A stretch of 64,000 bases of DNA from Bradyrhizobium lablabi (GTDB lineage: Bacteria > Pseudomonadota > Alphaproteobacteria > Rhizobiales > Xanthobacteraceae). Position 1 is the stretch's first letter. The number at the start of each line of letters is the position of its first letter. A program made the position numbers and the translations under genes. Positions 17,870-27,026 of this stretch are shown here, piece by piece. The notes under the pieces were generated by a model, which saw only the letters and a program-made list of their open reading frames with translations, searched no databases and had not been told where the DNA came from. The stretch covers positions 434,001-498,000 of the forward strand of contig NZ_JAFCJK010000002.1 of NCBI RefSeq assembly GCF_018131005.1, given 5' to 3'.

Positions 17870-19117
17870 TCACCTTCGCAGTGCCGGAACGACCAGGAAC
17901 GGGATCATCCCGAGCACAACATTGACAAGCGCGAACACGATCAGCGGATTGTAGCTGTGGGCGTAGTCGTGGATCAGGCCGCCGCTCCAGGAGCCCAGTC
18001 CCGAACCAAGCCCGCTGCCGACCGAGATCGTGCCGTAGATCGTGCCGACACGTTCGCCACGGAAGATCTTGAGCGCAGTCGCCGTGATCAGTGGCCCGCG
18101 CGAACCGATCATGCTGCCGAAGCAGATCACGAAACCGGTGAGCAGCCAATAATTCGGGTACCACTGCAACAGCCAGAGCAGGATGATGCCGACGATCGAG
18201 ACGCCGTAGCTGAACAGCACGGATGGTCTGCGGCCGATGATGCCGTCGAGCGTGGAGACGCCAAGCATCCCGATCACAGTGACGATGCCGGAAAATCCCC
18301 AGGCGGTCGCCGCCTGTAGCGGCGGGAATCCGGCATCGATCAGATAGGCCACGATCTGCGCGGTGATTGCGTACATTGCCACGGCGGTGAAGAAGAACGT
18401 GCAGAACAGCGCCCAGAACGTGTGATGGCGCATCGCGCTCGCCAGCGTCCAATCGTTCTCGAGGAGCTTGGTTTCGGCTCGTTTGACGACATGCGGCGAG
18501 CCAGCGGCGAACAGTCGCCAGGGCAACAGCAAGAGCGGAGCCAGCAGGCAGAGCGCGACCGCGCCGAACAGCTGGTAAGCTTCACGCCACCCGATGCGAT
18601 CGATCAGGACCTGCGACATCGGCAGCAGCACCAGGATTCCCGTGCCCGTGGCCGAATAGATCACCGCCATAGCGGTGGGAAGCCGCGGGCCGAACCAGCG
18701 GCCGAGCAGGATCGAGTTCGGCACATTGCCAATCAGCGCAATGCCGAGACCGACGCAGAGCCCGACGCTGATCTGGAACTGCCAGAGATATTGCGCATGC
18801 GCCGCGATCATGAACGCGCAGCCGAGGAGCAGCAGTCCGAGGGAGAAGACGATGGGCGGCCCGGAGCGATCGAAGAGTCGGCCGACCAGCGGCGCGGTCA
18901 AGCCGCCGGCAAGCCATGTCAACGAATAGACCGAGACCACCTGCGCGCGGTCCCAGCCAAAACTTTCAGAGATAGGTTTCAGAAAAACGGTGAAACTCTC
19001 ACCGAGGCCGCGGCCGAGCACCGACAGCACGAAGCAAAGCGCGAGCACGTTCAATGCGACGCGGGCCGGCTGCGCCGGCTTTATCAGCGTTTCGTCCCGA
19101 GGTGTGTTCTGGTCCAT
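17870..19117 (-). CDS. MFS transporter, monocarboxylate/oxalate-formate type
   Basis: This 415-residue, 12-helix major facilitator carrier has an N-terminal domain with ESFGWDRAQVVSVYSLTWLAGGLTAPLVGRLFDR, which resembles the oxalate/formate antiporter and monocarboxylate subgroup (WDR...S...GL.AP..G...DR). The second half has LDGIIGRRPSVLFSYG, the loop 8-9 repeat of the MFS signature. The start is set at the ATG of MDQNTPRDE, which directly precedes the soluble N terminus; the open frame upstream is not protein-like. It lies between tyrS and ggt on the same strand with 55- and 121-base gaps. The substrate is probably a small organic acid (inferred). Confidence 0.85.
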   Translation of the reverse strand: MDQNTPRDETLIKPAQPARVALNVLALCFVLSVLGRGLGESFTVFLKPISESFGWDRAQVVSVYSLTWLAGGLTAPLVGRLFDRSGPPIVFSLGLLLLGCAFMIAAHAQYLWQFQISVGLCVGLGIALIGNVPNSILLGRWFGPRLPTAMAVIYSATGTGILVLLPMSQVLIDRIGWREAYQLFGAVALCLLAPLLLLPWRLFAAGSPHVVKRAETKLLENDWTLASAMRHHTFWALFCTFFFTAVAMYAITAQIVAYLIDAGFPPLQAATAWGFSGIVTVIGMLGVSTLDGIIGRRPSVLFSYGVSIVGIILLWLLQWYPNYWLLTGFVICFGSMIGSRGPLITATALKIFRGERVGTIYGTISVGSGLGSGLGSWSGGLIHDYAHSYNPLIVFALVNVVLGMIPFLVVPALRR

Positions 19118-19172
19118 TGGATGCAGGGAGCGCGCTTTCGTGGCTCCCCACAACCGACAAATGAGAATGCGC

Positions 19173-20426
19173 CTATGCAGGCTTGAGCAGGACGTGCCGC
19201 TTCTTGCCGAGCGACAACTTGACGACACCTTCTGGCGTGAGGTTGGCTGATGTCAGCAGCATCTTCTCGTCGGTTACCGCAGCGTCGTTGACGCGCAGTC
19301 CGCCGCCCTTGATCTGACGGCGCGCTTCGCCGTTTGAGGCGACCAGGTCTGCCTTCACGAAGGCTGAGAGAACGCCAAGACCCGTATCAAATTCGCCGCG
19401 CGGAATTTCGACCGTCGGCAGCGTCTCGGCGAGCGCGCCCTCCTCGAACGTGCGCCGCGCTGTCTCGGCCGCCTCATTGGCTGCATCGCGGCCATGGAGC
19501 AGGGCCGTCGTCTCCGTCGCCAGCACTTTCTTGGCCTCGTTGATCTCGCCACCCTTAAGCGCTGCGAGCTTGCTGATCTCGCTCATCGGCAGGATCGTGA
19601 ACAGCTTGAGGAACTTGACGACGTCGGCGTCCTCGACATTGCGCCAGTATTGCCAGAAGTCGTAAGGCGAGAACTGGTCGGCGTTGAGCCACACCGCGCC
19701 CTTGGCGGTCTTGCCCATCTTGTCGCCCGAGGCGGTGGTGAGCAGCGGCGTCGTCAGCGCGAAGAGTTGCGGGGTCCCCATGCGGCGGCCGAGATCGACG
19801 CCGTTGACGATGTTGCCCCACTGGTCGGAGCCGCCCATTTGCAGCCGGCAGTCGACGCGGCGCGACAACTCGACGAAGTCGTAGGCCTGGCAGACCATGT
19901 AGTTGAACTCGATGAAGCTCATCTCCTGTTCGCGCTCGAGGCGGAGCCTCACCGAATCCATGGTCAGCATGCGGTTGACAGAGAAGTGTCGACCGATATC
20001 GCGCAGCATCTCGATCCAGTTCAGCTTCGTCAGCCACTCGGCATTGTCGAGCATGACGGCGTCGGCGTGGCCGCCGCCATAGCGCAGCACCTTGGCGAAC
20101 ACGCCACGGATGCTGGCCTTGTTGGCTTCGATCTCCGCGATCGTACGGATCGCGCGCGTCTCGTCCTTTCCGGAGGGGTCGCCGACCATGGTGGTGCCGC
20201 CGCCCATCAAGGTGATCGGCTTGTTGCCGCTCTGCTGCAGCCAGTACAGCATCATCATGGTGAGAAAGTTGCCGATGTGCAGCGACGGTGCGGTGCAGTC
20301 ATAGCCGACATAAGCGGTGGCCTGACCCTTGGCAGCAAGCGCGTCGAGGCTCTCGAAATCGGAACATTGGTGGATGAAGCCCCGTTCCTGTAAAGTATTC
20401 AGGAAATCCGATTTAAATGCAGTCAT
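19173..20426 (-). CDS. tyrS: Tyrosyl-tRNA synthetase
   Basis: This class I aminoacyl-tRNA synthetase charges tRNA-Tyr. It is 417 residues, the normal bacterial length. The HIGH motif appears as SLHIGN (residues 49-53) and the KMSKS loop as [10 protein letters not shown], a KMGKT variant common in Alphaproteobacteria. The tyrosine-binding region VGYDCTAPS and [10 protein letters not shown] are intact. An S4-like RNA-binding domain closes the protein ([16 protein letters not shown]). It is divergent from anmK over 151 bases. Confidence 0.95.
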   Translation of the reverse strand: MTAFKSDFLNTLQERGFIHQCSDFESLDALAAKGQATAYVGYDCTAPSLHIGNFLTMMMLYWLQQSGNKPITLMGGGTTMVGDPSGKDETRAIRTIAEIEANKASIRGVFAKVLRYGGGHADAVMLDNAEWLTKLNWIEMLRDIGRHFSVNRMLTMDSVRLRLEREQEMSFIEFNYMVCQAYDFVELSRRVDCRLQMGGSDQWGNIVNGVDLGRRMGTPQLFALTTPLLTTASGDKMGKTAKGAVWLNADQFSPYDFWQYWRNVEDADVVKFLKLFTILPMSEISKLAALKGGEINEAKKVLATETTALLHGRDAANEAAETARRTFEEGALAETLPTVEIPRGEFDTGLGVLSAFVKADLVASNGEARRQIKGGGLRVNDAAVTDEKMLLTSANLTPEGVVKLSLGKKRHVLLKPA

Positions 20427-20471
20427 TTGTCTGCGACTCAGATCAGTCTTGTTTTACGGTTTTTGCAACTA

Positions 20472-20492
20472 TTTGCGGAACCTTGGCGCAAA
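20472..20492. repeat. Short inverted repeat in tyrS-anmK divergent region
   Basis: Six-base perfect arms TTTGCG and CGCAAA are separated by nine bases. It sits about 45 bases upstream of the tyrS start. It could be a regulator site or a hairpin in the tyrS leader; no regulator can be named. Confidence 0.3.
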
Positions 20493-20545
20493 AGCTGCCG
20501 TGGGCGGATGCGCTGTGGCATTATAGGATGTACTTGTTTGATACA

Positions 20546-20563
20546 AGCCGGGGGTTCCCGGCT
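20546..20563 (+). promoter_or_regulatory. Hairpin just upstream of the anmK ribosome site
   Basis: AGCCGGG and CCCGGCT form a perfect 7-bp stem with a GGTT loop. It ends one base before the GGGG (20564-20567) that is the best candidate ribosome site for the anmK ATG at 20578. It may modulate initiation; it has no terminator T-run. Confidence 0.4.
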
Positions 20564-20577
20564 GGGGCCCGACCTCG

Positions 20578-21681
20578 ATGATCCTAACCGCACTCGGACT
20601 CATGAGCGGCACCTCGCTCGACGGGGTCGACGTCGCGTTGCTCGAGACCGACGGCCGCCAGATCAAGGCCTTTGGCCCGTCGGGATACCGGCCCTATACC
20701 GATGGCGAACGCAGCGTGCTGCGCCAGGCACTGACTGAGGCTGTACACTTGCCGCAGCGCGATGCCCGGCCGGGGATCCTGCGGCAAGCCGAACACGTCG
20801 TCACCATCGCTCATGCCGAGGCAGTCGCAGCTTTCACCGCGCATAACCGCATCACCTGCCAGGACATCGACATCGTCGGGTTCCATGGCCAGACCGTGCT
20901 GCACCGCCCCGAGCGCAAACTGACCGTGCAGATCGGTGACGCTCCCGCGCTTGCCAAGGCGATCCACATCCCCGTGATGCATGACTTCCGCGCCGCCGAC
21001 GTCGAGGCCGGCGGCCAGGGTGCGCCATTCGTGCCGGTCTATCACCGCGCGCTGGCGCAATCGCTGAACCGTGATGGGCCGATTGTCGTGGTTAACATCG
21101 GCGGCGTTGCCAACGTCACGTATATCGACGGCACGGACACGCTGATCGCCTGCGACACCGGACCAGGCAACGCGCTGCTCGACGACTACATGTATCGCGA
21201 GATGCACCAGCCGTTCGACACCGAAGGGCGCTTCGCCGCGATGGGGAAAGCCGACGAAGCCTGGATCGCGCAGGCGCTGAGGCTGCCCTTCTTTTCGTTG
21301 CCGCCGCCGAAGTCGCTCGACCGCAACGATTTCGCAAAACTCAGGCTCGATGGCATGGCGCCTGCCGATGGCGCGGCGACGCTGACGGCCTTCACCGCTG
21401 CTTCGATCGCCCGAATCGTGCCGCTGCTGCCGAAGCGGCCGAAAAGCTGGATCGTCGCGGGCGGCGGCGCCTCCAATCTCACGATGCTGCGGATGCTGCG
21501 CGAGCGGCTGGCGCCGGCGACCGTCGAGGCGGCGGAAACGTTCGGCTGGGCGTCGGATGCCATCGAGGCACAGGCGTTCGGCTTCCTCGCGGCGCGGGGG
21601 CTAAAAGGCTTGCCGCTGAGCTATCCCGCCACAACGGGCGTGCCGATCCCGATGACCGGAGGCATCATTGCGCGGCCGTGA
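20578..21681 (+). CDS. anmK: Anhydro-N-acetylmuramic acid kinase
   Basis: AnmK phosphorylates and opens 1,6-anhydro-MurNAc in cytoplasmic peptidoglycan recycling. It is 367 residues, typical of the family. The ATP-binding N terminus is LGLMSGTSLDGVDVALLETDG. The FHGQTVLHRP and HDFRAADVEAGGQGAPFVP segments line the sugar site, and the catalytic Asp lies in ACDTGPGNALLDDY. The C-terminal VAGGGASN glycine loop is conserved. Its recycling role pairs with the lytic transglycosylase at 60198, which generates anhydro-muropeptides. Confidence 0.94.
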   Translation: MILTALGLMSGTSLDGVDVALLETDGRQIKAFGPSGYRPYTDGERSVLRQALTEAVHLPQRDARPGILRQAEHVVTIAHAEAVAAFTAHNRITCQDIDIVGFHGQTVLHRPERKLTVQIGDAPALAKAIHIPVMHDFRAADVEAGGQGAPFVPVYHRALAQSLNRDGPIVVVNIGGVANVTYIDGTDTLIACDTGPGNALLDDYMYREMHQPFDTEGRFAAMGKADEAWIAQALRLPFFSLPPPKSLDRNDFAKLRLDGMAPADGAATLTAFTAASIARIVPLLPKRPKSWIVAGGGASNLTMLRMLRERLAPATVEAAETFGWASDAIEAQAFGFLAARGLKGLPLSYPATTGVPIPMTGGIIARP

Positions 21682-21685
21682 TTTG

Positions 21686-21745
21686 ATGCAGATGCATCGA
21701 CCTTGACGACTTCATGCAATTGCATGTATTTAGATGCAAGCGCAT
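21686..21745 (+). promoter_or_regulatory. Promoter with three ATGCA-N2-TGCAT operator-like boxes
   Basis: Three inverted repeats with the same design precede the glutathione transferase gene: ATGCAGATGCAT (21686-21697), ATGCAATTGCAT (21714-21725, embedded in a perfect 14-bp palindrome 21713-21726) and ATGCAAGCGCAT (21734-21745, one mismatch in the right arm). A sigma70-like promoter is interleaved: TTGACG (21703-21708), 18 bases, TATTTA (21727-21732). The central box therefore fills the spacer and the third box covers the probable start of transcription, the geometry of repressor control. The cognate regulator is not identifiable. Confidence 0.6.
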
Positions 21746-21763
21746 GAAAATCGAGGTTTCTCC

Positions 21764-22441
21764 ATGGCCACCCTGAAGCTCGTCAGCCACAAGCTCTGCC
21801 CCTATGTGCAGCGCGCGGTGATCGCGCTTGCCGAGAAGGGCGTACCGTTCGAGCGAATCGATATCGATCTCGCCAACAAGCCGGACTGGTTCGTGAAGAT
21901 TTCGCCGCTCGGCAAGGTGCCGGTGCTGGTGGTGACCCGCGACGATGGCAGGGAGGTCGCGTTGTTCGAGAGCAACGTGATCTGCGAATATATCGAGGAG
22001 ACGCAGGCCGGGCCCAAGCTGCACCTGCAGGATCCGCTCGGGCGCGCCGAGCATCGTGCCTGGATGGAGTTCGGTTCGGCCATTCTGGGCGATCTCTGGG
22101 GGCTTGAGACCACCACGGACGCTGCGACGTTCGAGAGCAAGCGCCAGGCGGTGGCCACCAAGTTCGCGCGCGTCGAGGCCGCGCTCGGCGCAGGCCCGAT
22201 GTTCGCCGGCGAACGGTTCAGCCTGGTTGACGCCGTGTTCGCGCCGATCTTCCGCTATTTCGACGTGTTCGACGAACTCTCAGATCTCGCGGTGTTCACG
22301 GCTACGCCGAAGGTGCGTGCATGGCGCGTGGCGCTTGCGCAGCGGCCAAGCGTCCGCGGCGCGGTTTCGCCTGATTATCACAAACTGCTTCGCGCGTTCC
22401 TGGTCCGTCACGACGCGCATATGCTGAAACTCGCCGCATAG
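21764..22441 (+). CDS. Glutathione S-transferase family protein
   Basis: This is a 225-residue cytosolic GST. The thioredoxin-fold N-terminal domain opens with LKLVSHKLCPYVQRAVIAL, with the CPY catalytic or disulfide motif of omega/beta-like and DHAR-like GSTs. It continues with KVPVLV and the glutathione gamma-glutamyl contact ESNVICEYIEE. The helical C-terminal domain includes FSLVDAVFAPIFRYFD. The start at ATG 21764 has GAGG eight bases upstream; an ATG at 21734 in frame would place the start on the promoter boxes. Detoxification or redox repair is likely, and the operator cluster upstream suggests inducible expression. Confidence 0.9.
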   Translation: MATLKLVSHKLCPYVQRAVIALAEKGVPFERIDIDLANKPDWFVKISPLGKVPVLVVTRDDGREVALFESNVICEYIEETQAGPKLHLQDPLGRAEHRAWMEFGSAILGDLWGLETTTDAATFESKRQAVATKFARVEAALGAGPMFAGERFSLVDAVFAPIFRYFDVFDELSDLAVFTATPKVRAWRVALAQRPSVRGAVSPDYHKLLRAFLVRHDAHMLKLAA

Positions 22442-22455
22442 CGCTGGCTGGCGCG

Positions 22456-23103
22456 TCAGCGCACGTTGGCGAGGCGCATGTCGAGATAGCCGGTCACCGT
22501 CTCCATCAGCGGCTCGAGCTTGCCGTCGAAGAAGTGGTTGGCACCGGGAATGACCTGCTGGTCGATCACAATGCCCTTCTGGGTCTTCAGCTTCTCGACC
22601 AGAGTGTTGACGTCTTTGGCTGGCACGACCGCGTCCTTATCGCCGTGCACGATCAGGCCCGAGGACGGGCAGGGCGCGAGGAACGAGAAGTCGTAGAGAT
22701 TGGCGGGCGGCGCGATCGAGATGAAGCCCTCAACCTCGGGCCGGCGCATCAGGAGCTGCATGCCGATCCAGGCGCCGAACGAGAAGCCCGCGACCCAGCA
22801 GGCGCGCGCCTCCGGATTGATCGCCTGCGCCCAGTCGAGCGCCGATGCCGCATCCGATAGTTCGCCGGTGCCGTGGTCGAACGAGCCCTGGCTGCGGCCG
22901 ACGCCGCGGAAGTTGAAGCGAAGCACCGAGAAGCCGCGATGCGCAAACGCGTAGTAGCACTGGTACACGATCTGGTGATTCATCGTGCCGTGGAACTGCG
23001 GATGCGGATGCAGAATCATCGCGATCGGCGCGTTCTTCTGCTTGGCCGGGTGGTAGCGGCCTTCGAGACGGCCAGCCGGGCCGGTGAAAATGACTTCAGG
23101 CAT
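22456..23103 (-). CDS. Alpha/beta hydrolase, small serine hydrolase type
   Basis: This is a 215-residue alpha/beta-hydrolase of the group with the conserved HPHPQFHGTMNHQIVY motif (KTN-like/YsgA-type family). The nucleophile elbow is AGFSFGAW, with the acid in HGDKDAVVP and the catalytic His in GANHFFDG. RFNFRGVGRSQGSF is the oxyanion/cap segment of the family. The protein has no signal peptide, so it is cytoplasmic. It is convergent with the GST gene, with a 14-base gap. The substrate is unknown. Confidence 0.85.
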   Translation of the reverse strand: MPEVIFTGPAGRLEGRYHPAKQKNAPIAMILHPHPQFHGTMNHQIVYQCYYAFAHRGFSVLRFNFRGVGRSQGSFDHGTGELSDAASALDWAQAINPEARACWVAGFSFGAWIGMQLLMRRPEVEGFISIAPPANLYDFSFLAPCPSSGLIVHGDKDAVVPAKDVNTLVEKLKTQKGIVIDQQVIPGANHFFDGKLEPLMETVTGYLDMRLANVR

Positions 23104-23448
23104 CAGGGGTCTCTTGATTGATATTCGATTGATCTCTCGACTGATCCGCAGGCATCAATCGAATGGGGGCTGACTTTATCGGCTGCCGGCTGACAAAGTG
23201 GCTCATCGAAGGGTGATCGGCGCCGTCAAGCGTTGGCGTGGACGGCACTGGGTTTGCTTTTGAGGCCAGCTTCTAGCATGAGGCGAGGGGCAAAAAGCAA
23301 GCATCTTGAGCACCCCCAAAGGCCGGCTCGATCGATCGGAATTGCGGTTGTAAGCGATGCCGCAAGCACCACTTGCGACAAGACGGCTAAAGCGAGGCGA
23401 CCCGCAGGGAAGGGGTATGCTCGCCGGGATAAGGTAATATTGTAGTTC
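23104..23448. other. Gene-free region upstream of the SUF operon
   Basis: About 345 bases between the divergent hydrolase and cysteine desulfurase genes. No Rrf2/IscR-type gene or remnant is present. It contains three inverted repeats: ATTCGATTGAT/ATCAATCGAAT (23123-23164), TTGCTTTT/AAAAGCAA (23254-23300) and TTGCGG/CCGCAA (23342-23365). The SUF promoter should lie here, but no box is convincing enough to call. Confidence 0.5.
23123..23164. repeat. Perfect 11-bp inverted repeat upstream of the hydrolase gene
   Basis: ATTCGATTGAT (23123-23133) and ATCAATCGAAT (23154-23164) are exact reverse complements separated by 20 bases. The centre-to-centre distance is 31 bases, about three helical turns, which would suit a dimeric or looping regulator. 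The left arm lies 19 bases before the minus-strand start codon of the hydrolase. Confidence 0.5.
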
Positions 23449-24606
23449 ATGGTTGAGCGCGTCTATCTCGACTGGAATGCCACGACGCCGCTTCGCCCCG
23501 AAGCGAAGGCGGCGATGGAAGCGGCGTGGGAGTTGAGCGGCAACCCGTCCTCGGTTCACAGCGAGGGACGCAGGGCGCGCCGGGTCGTCGAGGATGCCCG
23601 CGAGGCGGTGGCAAGGGCGGTCGGTGCACGGCCCCAGGACGTGGTGTTTCTGTCGGGTGGCACCGAGGCCAACGCGCTGGCGCTGACGCCGGGGCTTCGG
23701 CGCGGCTCCGGCGCACGGGTCACGCGGTTGCTGGTATCAGCCGTCGAGCATGCCTCGGTGCTTGCGGGCGGCCGGTTTCCCGCCGAGACGATTGGGACGA
23801 TCAAGGCGACGCCTTCAGGGGTTGTCGATCTCGAGCATCTGCGCAGTCTCCTGAACGATGGTCCGCCTGCGCTGGTGTCGGTGATGCTGGCGAATAACGA
23901 GACCGGCGCCATCCAGCCGGTGGCCGAGGTCGGTGAGATCGTTCACGCCGCCGGCGGCGTCGTGCATGTCGATGCCGTCCAGGCGTTCGGAAAGATTGCG
24001 TTCGATCTTACCTCGCTGCAGGCCGATCTTCTGTCACTATCGGCGCACAAGATTGGAGGGCCGAAGGGGATCGGAGCGCTGGTCCTCGGCCAAGACACCG
24101 AGGGACTGGACGCGCTGCTGCGCGGCGGCGGCCAGGAACTCGGGCGCCGGGCAGGAACCGAGAATGTCGCAGGCATTTCCGGCTTCGGCGCAGCGACGAA
24201 GGCGGCGATGGCGGACCTAAAGGCTGATGCCGCGAGGGTCAGGCGGCTCCGCGATCAACTCGAAGATGGGTTGCGACAAACGCCGGGTCTGACCGTCTTC
24301 TCCGATGATGTGAAGCGGCTACACAATACGATCCTCTTCACGGCGCCCGGGATGAAGGCCGAGACCGCGGTCATCGGCTTTGACCTTGCGGGCGTCGCAG
24401 TCTCCTCGGGTTCCGCCTGCTCTTCCGGCAAGGTTCAGCCGTCCCATGTGTTGGCGGCAATGGGATACCGTCGAGAGATGACGCAGGGAGCGGTGCGGCT
24501 TAGTCTGGGCTGGTCTACCACGGAGACAGACGTAGATTTGGCGCTCAAGGCTTGGCGAAAGCTTGCCAATACCCTAGTTAAGGGGGAGCGACGAAACACA
24601 GCTTGA
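23449..24606 (+). CDS. Cysteine desulfurase, NifS/IscS type, first gene of the SUF operon
   Basis: This PLP enzyme removes sulfur from cysteine for Fe-S assembly. It is 385 residues and belongs to the group I (IscS/NifS) type. The N terminus reads VYLDWNATTPLRPEA. The PLP Lys is in LSAHKIGGPKG and the active Cys is in the extended loop SSGSACSSGKVQPSHVL. The ATG at 23449 starts the operon. The later gene at 28353 encodes a group II (SufS) enzyme, so the operon carries both desulfurase types. No SufE or SufU is visible nearby. Confidence 0.92.
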   Translation: MVERVYLDWNATTPLRPEAKAAMEAAWELSGNPSSVHSEGRRARRVVEDAREAVARAVGARPQDVVFLSGGTEANALALTPGLRRGSGARVTRLLVSAVEHASVLAGGRFPAETIGTIKATPSGVVDLEHLRSLLNDGPPALVSVMLANNETGAIQPVAEVGEIVHAAGGVVHVDAVQAFGKIAFDLTSLQADLLSLSAHKIGGPKGIGALVLGQDTEGLDALLRGGGQELGRRAGTENVAGISGFGAATKAAMADLKADAARVRRLRDQLEDGLRQTPGLTVFSDDVKRLHNTILFTAPGMKAETAVIGFDLAGVAVSSGSACSSGKVQPSHVLAAMGYRREMTQGAVRLSLGWSTTETDVDLALKAWRKLANTLVKGERRNTA

Positions 24607-24618
24607 ACGGTTCTAAGC
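24601..24618. promoter_or_regulatory. Imperfect inverted repeat before sufB, Irr/ICE-like candidate
   Basis: GCTTGAACGGTTCTAAGC spans the stop codon of the desulfurase gene. Its core GAAC-G-GTTC is a perfect repeat, and the outer arms match except for one base lost on the left. It resembles the iron-control element (TTCTAAA-type half sites) used by Irr in Bradyrhizobium, but only one half is close. This is a weak call. Confidence 0.25.
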
Positions 24619-24700
24619 AGGTGATTTCGTGCCCAAAGCATCGTAATAGACTTTCGGAACTGATCCACCGCGGTCCTTGAAACCGCGAGCGGAGGATTGA

Positions 24701-26197
24701 ATGCCTGCAGTGCAAGAGACTGTCGAGCGCGTCCGGCGCATCGACGTCGACCAGTATCGATATGGATTTGAGACGTTGATCGAGTCCGACAAGGCCCCTA
24801 AGGGGCTGTCGGAAGACACGGTCCGCTTCATCTCAGCAAAGAAGAACGAGCCCGCCTGGATGCTGGAGTGGCGCCTGGAGGCATTCCGCCGCTGGCTGAC
24901 CATGACCGAGCCGACCTGGGCGCGGGTGAATTATCCTAAGATCGACTACCAGGACATTTACTATTACGCGGCGCCGAAGCCGAAGAAGACGCTGTCCTCG
25001 ATCGACGAGATCGACCCGGAAATTCTCAAGACCTACGAGAAGCTCGGCATTCCCTTGCGCGAGGTCGCAATCCTGGAAGGCGTCGAGCCGCCGCCGGGCG
25101 GCGAGCCCTCGGCCAACCGAAAGATCGCAGTCGACGCCGTGTTCGATTCGGTGTCTGTCGCCACCACCTTCCAGAAGGAGCTCAAGAAGGCCGGCGTGAT
25201 CTTCATGCCGATCTCTGAGGCGATCCGCGAGCATCCCGAACTCGTGCAAAAGTATCTCGGCAGCGTGGTGCCGACCTCGGACAATTATTTCGCGACGCTC
25301 AATTCGGCCGTGTTCTCCGACGGTTCGTTCGTCTACGTGCCGCCTGGCGTGCGCTGCCCGATGGAGCTGTCGACCTATTTCCGCATCAACGAGCGCAACA
25401 CCGGCCAGTTCGAGCGCACGCTGATCATTGCCGACAAGGGCTCCTACGTCTCTTACCTCGAGGGCTGCACCGCGCCGCAGCGCGATGAGAACCAGTTGCA
25501 CGCCGCCGTGGTCGAACTGGTCGCGCTGGACGATGCCGAGATCAAGTACTCGACGGTGCAGAACTGGTACCCCGGCAACTCGGAAGGCAAGGGCGGCATC
25601 TACAACTTCGTCACCAAGCGTGGCGACTGCCGCGGCAAGAACTCGAAGATTTCCTGGACCCAGGTCGAGACCGGTTCGGCGATCACCTGGAAATATCCGA
25701 GCTGCATTCTGCGCGGCGACAATTCGAGCGGCGAGTTCTACTCGATCGCGATCTCGAACGGCTACCAGCAGGTCGATAGCGGCACCAAGATGATCCATCT
25801 CGGCAAGAACACGTCGAGCCGGATAATCTCCAAGGGCATCGCCGCCGGCAAATCGCAGAATACCTATCGCGGCCTCGTCAGCGCGCATCGGAAAGCCACG
25901 GGTGCACGCAACTACACCGCCTGCGACTCGCTTCTGATCGGCGACAAGTGCGGCGCGCACACCGTGCCTTACGTCGAAGCGAAGAATTCGTCGGCGACGT
26001 TCGAGCACGAAGCGACCACCTCGAAGATCTCGGAGGACGTGCTGTTCTACTGTATTCAGCGCGGCCTGAGCCAGGAAGAGGCCGTCGGCCTCGTCGTGAA
26101 CGGCTTCGTGAAGGATGTGTTGCAGCAACTGCCGATGGAGTTCGCGGTGGAAGCGCAGAAGCTGATCTCGATCAGTCTTGAAGGTTCGGTTGGTTAA
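24701..26197 (+). CDS. sufB: Fe-S cluster assembly scaffold SufB
   Basis: SufB is the scaffold subunit of the SufBC2D complex on which Fe-S clusters are built in the cytosol. It is 498 residues, normal length. Diagnostic segments are [54 protein letters not shown] and [27 protein letters not shown]. The C terminus has [20 protein letters not shown] and [14 protein letters not shown]. The ATG has GGAGG upstream. sufC follows 60 bases later on the same strand. Confidence 0.96.
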   Translation: MPAVQETVERVRRIDVDQYRYGFETLIESDKAPKGLSEDTVRFISAKKNEPAWMLEWRLEAFRRWLTMTEPTWARVNYPKIDYQDIYYYAAPKPKKTLSSIDEIDPEILKTYEKLGIPLREVAILEGVEPPPGGEPSANRKIAVDAVFDSVSVATTFQKELKKAGVIFMPISEAIREHPELVQKYLGSVVPTSDNYFATLNSAVFSDGSFVYVPPGVRCPMELSTYFRINERNTGQFERTLIIADKGSYVSYLEGCTAPQRDENQLHAAVVELVALDDAEIKYSTVQNWYPGNSEGKGGIYNFVTKRGDCRGKNSKISWTQVETGSAITWKYPSCILRGDNSSGEFYSIAISNGYQQVDSGTKMIHLGKNTSSRIISKGIAAGKSQNTYRGLVSAHRKATGARNYTACDSLLIGDKCGAHTVPYVEAKNSSATFEHEATTSKISEDVLFYCIQRGLSQEEAVGLVVNGFVKDVLQQLPMEFAVEAQKLISISLEGSVG

Positions 26198-26257
26198 AAT
26201 TCGTCCCGTCCAAGGTCACGGCTGAGCCGCCTCGGGATGACGCTCAGGAAAAATGTG

Positions 26258-27010
<753 letters not shown>

Positions 27011-27026
27011 CAGGACGGATTTTGGC

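Noticed and set aside
23254..23300. TTGCTTTT/AAAAGCAA repeat as an intrinsic terminator
   Set aside because: The spacer is 31 bases and no T-run follows on either strand.
24833..26128. 431-codon open frame opposite sufB
   Set aside because: Long antisense frames are expected in GC-rich genes. The translation is Arg/Leu/Val-rich with no domain, and sufB on the other strand is certain.
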